Positions 1-7,762 of a stretch of 22,620 nucleotides of DNA are shown here, in pieces; within the stretch, counting starts at the first letter, position 1; each line of letters begins with the position of its first letter. The stretch comes from Bacteriovoracaceae bacterium UBA6144 (GTDB taxonomy: Bacteria > Bdellovibrionota > Bacteriovoracia > Bacteriovoracales > Bacteriovoracaceae), in contig DIVA01000056.1 in assembly GCA_002435705.1 (NCBI GenBank), positions 1-22,620 of the forward strand, read 5' to 3'. Both the position numbers and the translations under genes were made by a program. The notes beneath the pieces were generated by a model. It searched no databases and was not told the DNA's origin. It worked only from the letters and a program-made list of their open reading frames with translations.

Positions 1-1083
1 TTAGATCAAAATCTCATTCAGCAACTTGATCTTGAACTCATCCAGCTGGAAAATAATTTAGAAGCCCAAGAGTTAGCCATGAATTCACAGCTCGGAGTTA
101 ATCCTCAGGCGGTTGATGCTCAGATCATTGAGACTCTTCCCCTGCAAACAGAACCCACTCCAAAATTCATCAACACTGAACTGATTAAACAGGTTCAGGA
201 TGTGGTCGCTCCCGGTCAAATTCATCAGGTTCAGCATGATCCAGAGATGAAAGCACCAATGACACTCAAAGATCTCCTTCTCCAGCAGCAACAACAACCA
301 GCGACTGCTGCGAGTGTGTCTGTTGGAAGATCTCCGGCGACGAGTTTTGAGCAGGGCGAGTTTGATCCGAAGCTTATGCAATTTGAAGATTTCGTCGCAC
401 AGAAAAATGCGGTCACGGCCAAAAATGTAAATGCACAAGTCTACGGTGTCATGAATAAAAATCCGATTCAAGTTGAAGAGCTTGCTAAGAATTCTGATTG
501 GTCACTAGAAAGTGCTCTTCCAGAGTCCATCACTGGTAGCACCAGTGATTATGTCGCTCCTCAAGCAGTCTACACTTTAGAAGCTCCACTTCCGGCCAGC
601 AGTGTGAAAGCGGAGATGGCCCCAGCAGCAAAAGTATTTGATCTCAACAATCTCACAAATTCACAAGACAGCGATTCGGTCATCACACAAGTGACTGACT
701 ACATTGTGCAGGCCAAGGCCGCAAAAGAGCCAACTGTGACCATGAAGATGCAGCACCAAGACCTAGGACTGTTGGATATAACAGTTACACGCACAGGTCA
801 GAATAATGTGAATGTTATTCTGGGAGCTCAGGATGCCAATACCAGAATGTTCTTGGGTCAACATAGAGAACAGCTGATGACTCATCTCACTCAAGCGGGA
901 GTAGGCGTGAGTGACTTGCGTTTTGAGCAATCAGCCCCATCAAAAGATTTTAATTCTCAATCAGGTCATCAGCAGCAACAGTCTGGTGAACGTCAGTATG
1001 GTTCTCAGCAGAATGAGCGCAACTCTGAACAAGAGCGTCGTCAGCAGTTGTGGGAACTTTTACGTGAGAAGGAAGTAGCATAA
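1..1083 (+). CDS. fliK: Flagellar hook-length control protein FliK, 3' part (5' end outside window)
   Basis: FliK sets flagellar hook length and switches the export apparatus from hook to filament substrates. The frame is open from base 1 through the first ATG at 79 with no stop, so the gene starts upstream of the window and the ATG is internal. The visible part (360 codons) is low-complexity and Gln/Ala-rich. It is followed at about 1.5 residues per coding triplet from base 740 by the conserved FliK C-terminal domain (Flg_hook type), recognisable by VTMKMQHQDLGLLDITVTR and by RMFLGQHREQLMTHLTQAGV. A Gln-rich tail ends the protein, as is common in FliK. The next gene, flgD, follows after 3 bases, and flgE lies further downstream, which supports the call. 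The N-terminal secretion part cannot be judged. Confidence 0.88.
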   Translation, partial: LDQNLIQQLDLELIQLENNLEAQELAMNSQLGVNPQAVDAQIIETLPLQTEPTPKFINTELIKQVQDVVAPGQIHQVQHDPEMKAPMTLKDLLLQQQQQPATAASVSVGRSPATSFEQGEFDPKLMQFEDFVAQKNAVTAKNVNAQVYGVMNKNPIQVEELAKNSDWSLESALPESITGSTSDYVAPQAVYTLEAPLPASSVKAEMAPAAKVFDLNNLTNSQDSDSVITQVTDYIVQAKAAKEPTVTMKMQHQDLGLLDITVTRTGQNNVNVILGAQDANTRMFLGQHREQLMTHLTQAGVGVSDLRFEQSAPSKDFNSQSGHQQQQSGERQYGSQQNERNSEQERRQQLWELLREKEVA

Positions 1084-1086
1084 GTC

Positions 1087-2040
1087 ATGCCGGAAATTGG
1101 AAGACCCGTCGATCCAAAACAGGCCCAATATTCTCAAGTCTCCATGGCTCCAAAGTCGCTTGCGGGTGAGAGAAGTGCTCTGGGTAAACAAGATGATGAG
1201 AAAATTCTCAATCGTGCTACTGGTCGCCGCGAACAATCGATCTATGGTCAGCCGAAGAAAAATGAAATGGGTAAGGATGAGTTTCTAAAACTTCTCACTT
1301 ATCAAATGCAAAACCAAGATCCCATGAATCCGATGGACCAAGGGAAGATGACTGGTGAGCTGGCTCAGTTTTCTCAGCTCGAGCAGCTCTCGAACTTGAA
1401 TTCGAAGTTTGATCAAGTTCAAAAAAATCAAAACATCCAAGACAAGTTTCATGCCGCAAGTTTCGTGGGCAAGAAAGTTGTGACCGCCGGAGCCAGTATC
1501 AAGATCACTGATGAAGGTCAGCCGGCCAGCGTTCTGTTTAAAGTTGAAGAAGATGCAGGCAAGGTACTTGTACGTATCATGGATGAAAAAAATCAAACTG
1601 TCGGTGAGATCTGGAAAGAAGGTATGTCTCGTGGTGCACACGAAGTGGAGTGGGATGCGATCACACTCGATGGGCAGCCTGCGGCGAAGGGCAACTACAA
1701 AGCGATGGTGAAAGCTTGGAATCCACAAGGACAAGAAGTGGGAACAAAAACACAAGCGACAGGCATTGTGTCGAGTGTGACTTTTGATGAAGGTGAGCCA
1801 GTGTTAACGGTTGATGGACAAAAAGTTTATCTTCGTGACGTGGTTAGTTTTCATTCAGGCGAAGAAAATAAAATGAATAATGGTTTGAATGTAAATTCAA
1901 ATACAAATATGCGCGATGTGCAAAAGATGCCTACTGCACAACAGCTACAGAATAATTTAAGATTAAATCAAGCTCCTACTCCGAGCGCGAGCCAAGCACA
2001 CAATGCTTACTCAAATAACGGAGAGGGAATTTACGATTAG
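1087..2040 (+). CDS. flgD: Flagellar hook capping/assembly protein FlgD
   Basis: FlgD caps the growing hook outside the cell and lets FlgE subunits polymerise. Residues about 58-110 carry the classic FlgD N-terminal signature, including KDEFLKLLTYQMQNQDPMNP followed by ELAQFSQLEQLSNL. Residues about 125-245 look like the Tudor/FnIII-like core that ends with an SSVTFDEGEPVLTVDG segment. At 317 residues it is longer than the usual 220-250. The excess is an N-terminal stretch of about 55 residues and an Asn/Gln-rich C-terminal tail of about 60 residues, both probably disordered. The ATG lies 3 bases after the fliK stop, with a purine-rich AAGGAAG about 12 bases upstream inside fliK, so the two genes are probably translationally coupled. 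Confidence 0.95.
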   Translation: MPEIGRPVDPKQAQYSQVSMAPKSLAGERSALGKQDDEKILNRATGRREQSIYGQPKKNEMGKDEFLKLLTYQMQNQDPMNPMDQGKMTGELAQFSQLEQLSNLNSKFDQVQKNQNIQDKFHAASFVGKKVVTAGASIKITDEGQPASVLFKVEEDAGKVLVRIMDEKNQTVGEIWKEGMSRGAHEVEWDAITLDGQPAAKGNYKAMVKAWNPQGQEVGTKTQATGIVSSVTFDEGEPVLTVDGQKVYLRDVVSFHSGEENKMNNGLNVNSNTNMRDVQKMPTAQQLQNNLRLNQAPTPSASQAHNAYSNNGEGIYD

Positions 2041-2057
2041 CAGTAGAGAGAAAAAAA

Positions 2058-2456
2058 ATGTCACGGATTAACGAACTCCTTATTCCCAACGTCACGAGTC
2101 TGCCTCAAGAGCAGAAGTCGCAGCAGGCGAACAAGCTTCAGTCCGGACAGAAGAGTGAGTTCGCGGATCTGATCGGCAAGGCGACAGCTGAACCGAAGCA
2201 GGGCGTGGAGCTCTCGACGCACGCTCAGAAAAGACTTCAAGAGAGAAATATCTCTTTTGATACGCAGGAGTACCTCAAGCTGCAAGAAGCGCTCGGTAAG
2301 TTGAAGCTGAAAGGTGGCCACGACTCGCTCGTGATCACCGGGAAAGCCGCTTACGTGTTAGACGTAGATCGTGGCATGGTGGTGACGGCAGTGGATCGAG
2401 ACAGTATGAGTGAAAATGTTTTCACGAAGATTGATTCGACCATTTTTATGAATTAG
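2058..2456 (+). CDS. Flagellar operon protein, TIGR02530 family
   Basis: This is a small soluble protein (132 aa) of the family found between flgD and flgE in Bdellovibrio-like bacteria, spirochaetes and Firmicutes. Its biochemical role is not established; position implies a part in hook assembly. The conserved core spans about residues 52-131: THAQKRLQERNISF, then a helix, then GGHDSLVITGKAAYVLDV, then VVTAVDRDSMSENVFTKIDS. The first 50 residues are polar and probably disordered. The start ATG follows the flgD stop by 17 bases after a purine-rich stretch (GAGAGAAAAAAA) that can act as ribosome-binding site. The family call is from remembered motif pattern, and the gene context agrees. Confidence 0.88.
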   Translation: MSRINELLIPNVTSLPQEQKSQQANKLQSGQKSEFADLIGKATAEPKQGVELSTHAQKRLQERNISFDTQEYLKLQEALGKLKLKGGHDSLVITGKAAYVLDVDRGMVVTAVDRDSMSENVFTKIDSTIFMN

Positions 2457-2594
2457 GAATTTTACACGTTTTAGGAAGAAGCGTGTGAGAGGTAGTAACA
2501 ACAAAACGTTCGGATAAAGGCTGGTCCTTTCCTGGAAGCCCCACTTTTGGCCTGTAGTTGTCAAAAGAGTCTGAACAAAAGTCTAGGAGGGACA

Positions 2595-3875
2595 ATGAGT
2601 ATTCTTTCGTCTTTTAACATCGGTATCACAGGTCTTAATGCTGCAGGCTCGTCCATGAGTGTGGTGGGTGATAACATCGCCAACGCCGGTACTTTTGGTT
2701 TCAAGTCTTCGCGTGCAGAATTCCAAGATACCCTCGCTTCATCTCTTAAAGGGATCGACGGCGGTGACCAGATCGGTTCTGGTACAAAGCTTGCTCACGT
2801 GACTCCTCAGTGGACTCAGGGAACGATCCAAAGAACACAATCAATCACAGACCTTGCGATCAACGGTAACGGCTTCTTCATGGTCGATGCTCCGTTTGGC
2901 AAAGGCTACACTCGTGATGGCTCTTTCCATTTTGATAAAGAGGGCTACATGATCAACGGCGACGGCTACCGTGTGAGCGGATTCCAGCCAGACGCTGACG
3001 GTAAAATCACAAATAAAATCGATCCTATTAAGCTCGGTTCAACAACGATTCCGGCTAAGGCGACAAACGAAGTTAAAATGTCGATGAACCTTGATAGCCG
3101 TGAAAACGTGAAGCAGTTTGACCCGAAGAATCCAGATAAGACATCAAACTTCAACAACTCTGTGACTGTTTACGATAACGTCGGTACAGCACGTCTTGTG
3201 ACTCTCTATTTCAACAAAACTGCTGACGGCAACTGGGACTACCATGCGATGGTTGACGGTGCTGACGCTCAAAATGGTAAACCAGGTGAGCTACTTGAGA
3301 TGGCGTCTGGTAGCTTGAAGTTCGATCCAAATGGTGTGCTCCAAGAAGAAGTTGAAAAGAGCAACTCTTTCAACTTTAACAAGGGTGCTGGTCAAGGTCA
3401 GAAGATTGCTTTTGACTTCGGTAAATCGATCAAGGAAGGCGGCACCGGGATTGATGCTTCAACTCAATACGGTTCACGCTCTTCGATTGCTCGTCACTCG
3501 TCAACTGGTCATGCAGCTGGAACACTGGCTTCCATGTCTTTCAATGATGATGGCGTGCTCACTGCTGTCTATGATAACGGCACTCAGCTCTCTTTGGGCC
3601 AAGTGGCGATCGCGAAGTTCGATAACACTGAAGGCCTCTTCAAGACAGGTAAAAACCTTTTCAAAGAGACTCGTAAATCAGGGCAAGCAGCTCTTGGTAA
3701 GCCAGGTCTTGACGGTCGCGGTGAAGTGCTTTCGAAGTCGATCGAAATGTCGAACGTGGATATCGCTAACGAGTTCATTGGACTCATGGCTGCTCAACGT
3801 AACTTCCAAGCGAACACTCGTACCATCACCACCAGTGATCAGATGTTGCAAGAAGTGCTCAACATCAAACGTTAA
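2595..3875 (+). CDS. flgE: Flagellar hook protein FlgE
   Basis: FlgE is the subunit of the flagellar hook. The N-terminal rod/hook signature is clear (SFNIGITGLNAAGSSMSVVG, then DNIANAGTFGFKSSRAEFQD), as is the C-terminal one (EMSNVDIANEFIGLMAAQRN, then a TSDQMLQEVLNIKR ending). These helices form the D0 coiled coil, with the variable exposed domains between them. At 426 residues it has normal length. The start was set at the ATG at 2595 because AGGAGG lies at 2585-2590 and the family signature starts immediately. An in-frame TTG at 2547 would add 16 Cys-containing residues unlike the family. A 138-base gap separates it from the preceding gene, so it may have its own promoter, although I recognise no clear sigma site there. 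Confidence 0.96.
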   Translation: MSILSSFNIGITGLNAAGSSMSVVGDNIANAGTFGFKSSRAEFQDTLASSLKGIDGGDQIGSGTKLAHVTPQWTQGTIQRTQSITDLAINGNGFFMVDAPFGKGYTRDGSFHFDKEGYMINGDGYRVSGFQPDADGKITNKIDPIKLGSTTIPAKATNEVKMSMNLDSRENVKQFDPKNPDKTSNFNNSVTVYDNVGTARLVTLYFNKTADGNWDYHAMVDGADAQNGKPGELLEMASGSLKFDPNGVLQEEVEKSNSFNFNKGAGQGQKIAFDFGKSIKEGGTGIDASTQYGSRSSIARHSSTGHAAGTLASMSFNDDGVLTAVYDNGTQLSLGQVAIAKFDNTEGLFKTGKNLFKETRKSGQAALGKPGLDGRGEVLSKSIEMSNVDIANEFIGLMAAQRNFQANTRTITTSDQMLQEVLNIKR

Positions 3876-3920
3876 TAGTTTGATGACCGTTGTTACTAAA
3901 TTGTTAGAATTCTTCCAAGA

Positions 3921-3949
3921 GAGGACCCTTAGGGGTCCTCTTCTTTTTT
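3921..3949 (+). terminator. Rho-independent terminator after flgE
   Basis: Arms GAGGACCC (3921-3928) and GGGTCCTC (3933-3940) form an 8-bp perfect stem with a 4-base loop, followed by TTCTTTTTT. It lies 45 bases after the flgE stop and closes the hook operon. The next gene is on the opposite strand. Confidence 0.92.
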
Positions 3950-3956
3950 GGAGAGA

Positions 3957-4370
3957 TTAGAATTGGCAGTAGAACTTAATTTTCGATGGTGTGCTGGACT
4001 TATTGCCACCTGAAAAATTCAGTGATGTCTCACCCGCAATGGCAGCTTCCACTTTGTATTTTGAAAGATCGCAGAGCACTTCCCCTGAGAGGACGTCATT
4101 TCCTAGAGTAGCTGTGAAGCGGCGTTTGAGGTTCTTCTTCACTTCGTGGTTAGCCTTAATTAAAGCCGGAACTTCAGCCCGAAGTATGCGCCCACCATAG
4201 GGAAGACCCATTTCAAAATCTGGCAACTGCACGGGGTAGGTCATGATGCGGCCATCTTGATAAGTGACTTCAAAAAACCAAAAAGGCTGAGGTGTATCAT
4301 ACTTGAGGGGTTGGCCCGAGCCAAAGACTGAGAATGAATAAACGAGTGCGAGAAGTGCAAACTTAGTCAT
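3957..4370 (-). CDS. Small secreted protein of unknown function
   Basis: I do not recognise this family. The 137-residue protein begins with a short signal peptide (MTKFALLALVYSFSVFGSG), so it is probably periplasmic or outer-membrane-associated. The rest is beta-strand-like with alternating hydrophobic residues. It contains only two cysteines after the signal (in GEVLCDLSK and in the terminal FYCQF), which could form one disulfide tying the C-terminus to the core. The ATG has AAGGA 7 bases upstream. It lies 84 bases downstream of the ferredoxin gene on the same strand and converges on flgE, with the flgE terminator between them. No catalytic motif is visible. Confidence 0.75.
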   Translation of the reverse strand: MTKFALLALVYSFSVFGSGQPLKYDTPQPFWFFEVTYQDGRIMTYPVQLPDFEMGLPYGGRILRAEVPALIKANHEVKKNLKRRFTATLGNDVLSGEVLCDLSKYKVEAAIAGETSLNFSGGNKSSTPSKIKFYCQF

Positions 4371-4454
4371 AGGAAATCCTTCAAAATATTGATGCTTTCA
4401 ATTTAAAAAAGCCAAGGCTCATAGACAAGTCAAATTTGGACAAGCCAAATCCTC

Positions 4455-4685
4455 TCACCCGTCTCGACCAATAGCTTCGACAGGGCAAGCCGCGAGAGCG
4501 TTCTCGGCTTCAGCTTTTTCTTCTGGAGTCTGGGGCTGGAGTTTGACGAAGGCATGACCTTCGTCGTCGTTCATGGCAAAAAACTTCGGGGCTTCAACGC
4601 AGCACGCATCGCAAGCGATGCACTGATCGTCGACATAATAGCTGCCGTCTACGTTTTGTTTAAATTTATGTTTTTTATCGGCCAC
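4455..4685 (-). CDS. Ferredoxin, single [4Fe-4S] cluster type
   Basis: This is a small electron carrier of 76 residues. It has a CxxCxxC motif (C22, C25, C28) inside DDQCIACDACCVEAP and a distal Cys-Pro (C67-P68) in AACPVEAIG. This is the layout of monocluster bacterial ferredoxins with a 4Fe-4S cluster. There is no second CxxCxxC, and the acidic character fits a ferredoxin. A further cysteine (C29) follows directly after C28. The start is GTG at 4685, with AGGAG 7 bases upstream in good position. It lies 26 bases after the stop of the parvulin gene and is probably co-transcribed with it. The redox partner cannot be told from the window. Confidence 0.92.
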   Translation of the reverse strand: MADKKHKFKQNVDGSYYVDDQCIACDACCVEAPKFFAMNDDEGHAFVKLQPQTPEEKAEAENALAACPVEAIGRDG

Positions 4686-4711
4686 TCACTTTCTCCTGCT
4701 GCCCTTCTTAT

Positions 4712-6205
4712 TTATAGCAGTGATGGGTTTGTGACAACCTTTGCTTTCGCATTGAGCTCTTTGATGAGCTCTTCTCTAAATTTGCGATTAAACATTTGTG
4801 ATTGAGTCATCACTTCTGTTTTAAGCTGAGTTGCGATTTTTGAATCCACTTCACTGTTCACTTTCTCTCCAACTTTCACCATAAACACGGCGCTTGGTGT
4901 AGAGAAGTCTACAACCTCACCTGGTTTAGCAGCAAAAAGCTTTTCTCCTTCAGCGGGAGAGAGGGTCTGTGGACCTACGTTCAGATCGTAAAGGTTTACT
5001 TCGCTGCCAGGGAAATGGTTCATGGTCACCTTAGTTTTTTCAGCGTCGATGAGCTTCTTGTCACCAGACTGCAAGAGTGCCTGTAACTTATCTTTGGTCT
5101 GCTTCATGAGTCCTTCAAGGTCGAGGCTCTTTCTCTTTTGAAGCGCCATCTTCGCTAGCTCAACTTTCACTTGTTCAAAGGTTTTTGTTTCTTCACCTTT
5201 TTTGCCTTCAATGAGAAGCCAGTGATAGCCAAATTGAGTTTTGATCGGGCCCACGATCTGACCTGCCTTACCTTCAAAAGCAGCTTTTTCAAATTCAGGG
5301 ACCATCCGACCGCGGCTGAACCAGCCAAGATCTCCACCGTTGTCTTTGCCTGATGGATCTTCAGTGAGTTCTTTAGCTTTAGTGGCGAAGTTTTTAGCAT
5401 TAAGGCTTCCAGCGAGTTTCTCTGCACGGGCCTTCACTTCAGCCTCTTTGCTAGGGTCATCGACTTTAAAGAGAATGTGACGCGCTTTGGCTTCTTCGGG
5501 CTTGTTGTAACGAGAGAAAGCCTCTTGGTACATGTCCTCTAAGAGTTTCTTGTTTTCAGCCTTATTAGCAAACTCTTGTGACTCGCCGCTACTAACCTCA
5601 ATCAGGTTAATCAGATCCGAGCGCTCGATCCGAAGAGCGTCGACTTTAACCGCTGACATTTTAAAACGAAGAACATCGGCAGCCAGTCCTTCAGAGACAT
5701 TTTGTGATGAGATCATCTGCTCAACTTTACGTGTCGCCATGTCAAAACTGATCATTTCTTCAAACTGAGCCGGGTTGTAGCCGTTTGACTGCATTAGATT
5801 GCGGTAGAGGCCCACGTCGAATTTTCCGTCCCGCTGAAAGTAAGGCAGTTTTTTAATTTCTGATTTCACTTCATCCTCTGAGAGCGCCAAACCGTTATTC
5901 AGACCGAAAGAGAGAAGAAGTTTGGTTTGAATGATCTGACCTAGTACAGTCTCTTTTACACCCATTTGATTGATTTGCTGCGGAGTCATTTTTCCGCCCA
6001 TCATCTGATTAAAAAACTCAATTTGTTGTGAAAGACGCATCTGGTACTCGCGGGAGCTGATGGGGAGTCCGTCAACGGAAGCGACGTCTTGCGGCGAAGA
6101 CGATCCACTGCGCCCATAATCGCCAAACAAAAAGCTGACTATTATGAGTAGGAAAAGAATTGAGATAAGAAAAGTGGCGGCTTTACTCGTAAACGAGTTA
6201 TTCAT
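4712..6205 (-). CDS. Membrane-anchored peptidyl-prolyl isomerase, SurA/PpiD type
   Basis: This is a periplasmic folding factor anchored in the inner membrane. Residues about 9-28 form one transmembrane segment (TFLISILFLLIIVSFLFG). Residues about 40-200 resemble the SurA/PpiD N-terminal chaperone region. Residues about 238-336 are a parvulin rotamase domain, with EEAKARHILFKVDDPS at its start, GGDLGWFSRGRMVPEFE in the middle and GPIKTQFGYHWLLIEG at the end. At 497 residues it is between SurA and E. coli PpiD; the N-terminal anchor favours PpiD. The start at 6205 has AGGAG 7 bases upstream. A longer frame from 6262 would begin inside the -35 element of the promoter at 6234-6262, so it is rejected. 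The ferredoxin gene follows on the same strand. Confidence 0.9.
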   Translation of the reverse strand: MNNSFTSKAATFLISILFLLIIVSFLFGDYGRSGSSSPQDVASVDGLPISSREYQMRLSQQIEFFNQMMGGKMTPQQINQMGVKETVLGQIIQTKLLLSFGLNNGLALSEDEVKSEIKKLPYFQRDGKFDVGLYRNLMQSNGYNPAQFEEMISFDMATRKVEQMISSQNVSEGLAADVLRFKMSAVKVDALRIERSDLINLIEVSSGESQEFANKAENKKLLEDMYQEAFSRYNKPEEAKARHILFKVDDPSKEAEVKARAEKLAGSLNAKNFATKAKELTEDPSGKDNGGDLGWFSRGRMVPEFEKAAFEGKAGQIVGPIKTQFGYHWLLIEGKKGEETKTFEQVKVELAKMALQKRKSLDLEGLMKQTKDKLQALLQSGDKKLIDAEKTKVTMNHFPGSEVNLYDLNVGPQTLSPAEGEKLFAAKPGEVVDFSTPSAVFMVKVGEKVNSEVDSKIATQLKTEVMTQSQMFNRKFREELIKELNAKAKVVTNPSLL

Positions 6206-6233
6206 TTTGAACTCCTGAAGTTTAATCCTAGAT

Positions 6234-6262
6234 ATTCTATGGAGAGAAAATGCTCCGGTCAA
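6234..6262 (-). promoter_or_regulatory. Sigma-70-type promoter of the parvulin gene
   Basis: Read on the minus strand, TTGACC (6262-6257), a 17-base spacer and TAGAAT (6239-6234) match the -35 and -10 consensus at 5 of 6 bases each. The expected transcript start near 6227 leaves a leader of about 22 bases that contains the AGGAG of the gene starting at 6205. Confidence 0.75.
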
Positions 6263-6338
6263 AGGAGTTCTGTTGGCAAGCTGTCTCGGAGCGCGTTAGG
6301 CTAATAGGGTTTTAAGACTTTATACGTGAGGATCCATT

Positions 6339-7220
6339 TTGAGACGGATTATAACCGAGTCATCAAAAGTTAAAATTATCAACAATCTGTTGGTGATCAT
6401 CTTGGCTACTTATGGGTTGTCCCAGAAGCGCTTCGATTTGGAAGAGATGACTCTCTTTCAACGTTTGGTCATCGAAGTCGTCTCTCCCGTGCAGAAAGGG
6501 ATCATGGCCAGTCGTTCAGAGATTCTGAATGTGGTGGATAATTACTTTATGATCGTCAATACCAGTAAAGAAAACGAATTCCTCAAAAATAAAATCGAAC
6601 GTCTCGAGCACGATCTTTTTATTATGGAAGAAACTCGTCGCGAGAACCTGCGCCTCAAGCAGATGCTCTCATACTCAGAGGAATTAGGGTCAGAGAAGAT
6701 ATTGGCGCAAGTCATTGGCTGGGATTCGGCGAACCAATTTAAAGTGCTGCGTTTGAATCGCGGATCTAAAGACGGAATCACGCTCATGTCTCCTGTCATC
6801 ACCAACTCAGGACTTGTGGGCTACATCTATCGCGTGGGTTATAACTATTCAGACGTTCTCACTATCCTTGATCCTAACAACCGTGTGGATGCCATCGTTG
6901 AGCGCACACGAACACATGGAATTGTTGAAGGCGTTTTTAACTACATGTGTAGCCTTAAGTACGTTTCTCGAACTGAGCCCATAGAGCTTGGGGACAGACT
7001 TATCACGGCCGGAGTGGGTGGGATTTACCCGAAAGGCGTAAAGGTTGGGATGATCACCAACATCGAACAAGAATCCAGCGGCATGACACTTTCGGTAGAG
7101 GTCACTCCTTCGGTAGACTTTCATAAGCTTGAGGAAGTGATTATCTTACTGGCTAAGCCTCAAGTGATCTCGTCAAATAATCCGACTTCAGCCACCGATA
7201 ACACAAAGGGAGTGAAGTAA
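6339..7220 (+). CDS. mreC: Rod shape-determining protein MreC
   Basis: MreC is a bitopic elongasome protein that links MreB/MreD to PBP2 in the periplasm. It has one N-terminal membrane segment (about residues 11-27, IINNLLVIILATYGLS) and a coiled coil (ENEFLKNKIERLEHDLF and onward). The MreC beta domains follow, with QVIGWDSANQFKVLRLNRGS and GIYPKGVKVGMITNIEQ. The 293-residue length is normal. The start is TTG: an in-frame TGA lies 12 bases upstream, TTG is the only usual start before the conserved region, and GAGGA lies 6 bases ahead. A weak promoter candidate (TTGGCA at 6273, 18 bases, TAGGCT at 6297) precedes it. The gene overlaps mreD by one base. Confidence 0.93.
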   Translation: MRRIITESSKVKIINNLLVIILATYGLSQKRFDLEEMTLFQRLVIEVVSPVQKGIMASRSEILNVVDNYFMIVNTSKENEFLKNKIERLEHDLFIMEETRRENLRLKQMLSYSEELGSEKILAQVIGWDSANQFKVLRLNRGSKDGITLMSPVITNSGLVGYIYRVGYNYSDVLTILDPNNRVDAIVERTRTHGIVEGVFNYMCSLKYVSRTEPIELGDRLITAGVGGIYPKGVKVGMITNIEQESSGMTLSVEVTPSVDFHKLEEVIILLAKPQVISSNNPTSATDNTKGVK

Positions 7221-7759
7221 TGCAACCAAGACTCACTCGTTTGATACTCTCTCTTATTATGACCTTGGGTATTTTGATTGCCCTTGAAATTGCTTCCTCT
7301 GCTCTCCTGCCAGCTTTCGGTTGGAGGGAGTCTCGTTTAGCTTTTAATGTGGTCATCATCCTTTTCATGGCCTTTAAAATCTCTACCCCACTTTTGCCTT
7401 GGTTTGTGATGATTCTGCAGCTTGTCCATGCGGGCTTTTCTGTAGAAGGCTGGGCTTTGGGGACATTGGTGGGAATATTTGTTTCCCTCATCGCATCTTA
7501 TCTCAAAGAGATTTTGCAGTTCTCTACGGCCATTATGACCATCATCACGGTGCAGATTTTCCAAATTATTTGGTACATCACGACCTTAACCATCATCTCC
7601 CTTAAGCTTGGACACTTTAACAACTTCGGGATGATGTTTTGGAACGTGCTCCCTGGAACTTTTCTTTTGTCATTGGTTTCACCACTTTTATTTAACCTGC
7701 TCAATCGAGTGTGGCCTGTAGAAATGCAGGTGAGCCGATCGACGGGAATGGAATTATAG
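7220..7759 (+). CDS. mreD: Rod shape-determining membrane protein MreD
   Basis: MreD is a polytopic inner-membrane elongasome component. The 179 residues are almost entirely hydrophobic, with about five or six predicted membrane segments (for example LILSLIMTLGILIALEIA and VVIILFMAFKI). MreD is poorly conserved in sequence, so the call rests on size, topology and position between mreC and mrdA. The ATG overlaps the last base of the mreC stop codon, a sign of translational coupling. The mrdA start follows 3 bases after its stop. Confidence 0.85.
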   Translation: MQPRLTRLILSLIMTLGILIALEIASSALLPAFGWRESRLAFNVVIILFMAFKISTPLLPWFVMILQLVHAGFSVEGWALGTLVGIFVSLIASYLKEILQFSTAIMTIITVQIFQIIWYITTLTIISLKLGHFNNFGMMFWNVLPGTFLLSLVSPLLFNLLNRVWPVEMQVSRSTGMEL

Positions 7760-7762
7760 AAA

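Noticed and set aside
2547..2594. TTG start adding 16 residues to FlgE
   Set aside because: The conserved FlgE N-terminus begins at 2595, where AGGAGG is correctly placed.
3331..3960. 209-residue plus-strand frame inside and past flgE
   Set aside because: It overlaps the well-conserved flgE in another frame, has no family character and runs through the terminator.
4405..4419. Short AGCC/GGCT repeat with T-run downstream of the ferredoxin gene (minus strand)
   Set aside because: A 4-bp stem with a 2-base loop is too weak to call a terminator.
6206..6262. Upstream start for the parvulin gene adding 19 residues
   Set aside because: The extension overlaps the -35/-10 promoter and lacks a ribosome site; the ATG at 6205 has AGGAG at good spacing and is followed by the membrane anchor.
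6273..6302. TTGGCA-18-TAGGCT as mreC promoter
   Set aside because: The -10 matches only 3 of 6 bases; mentioned with mreC but not listed as a feature.
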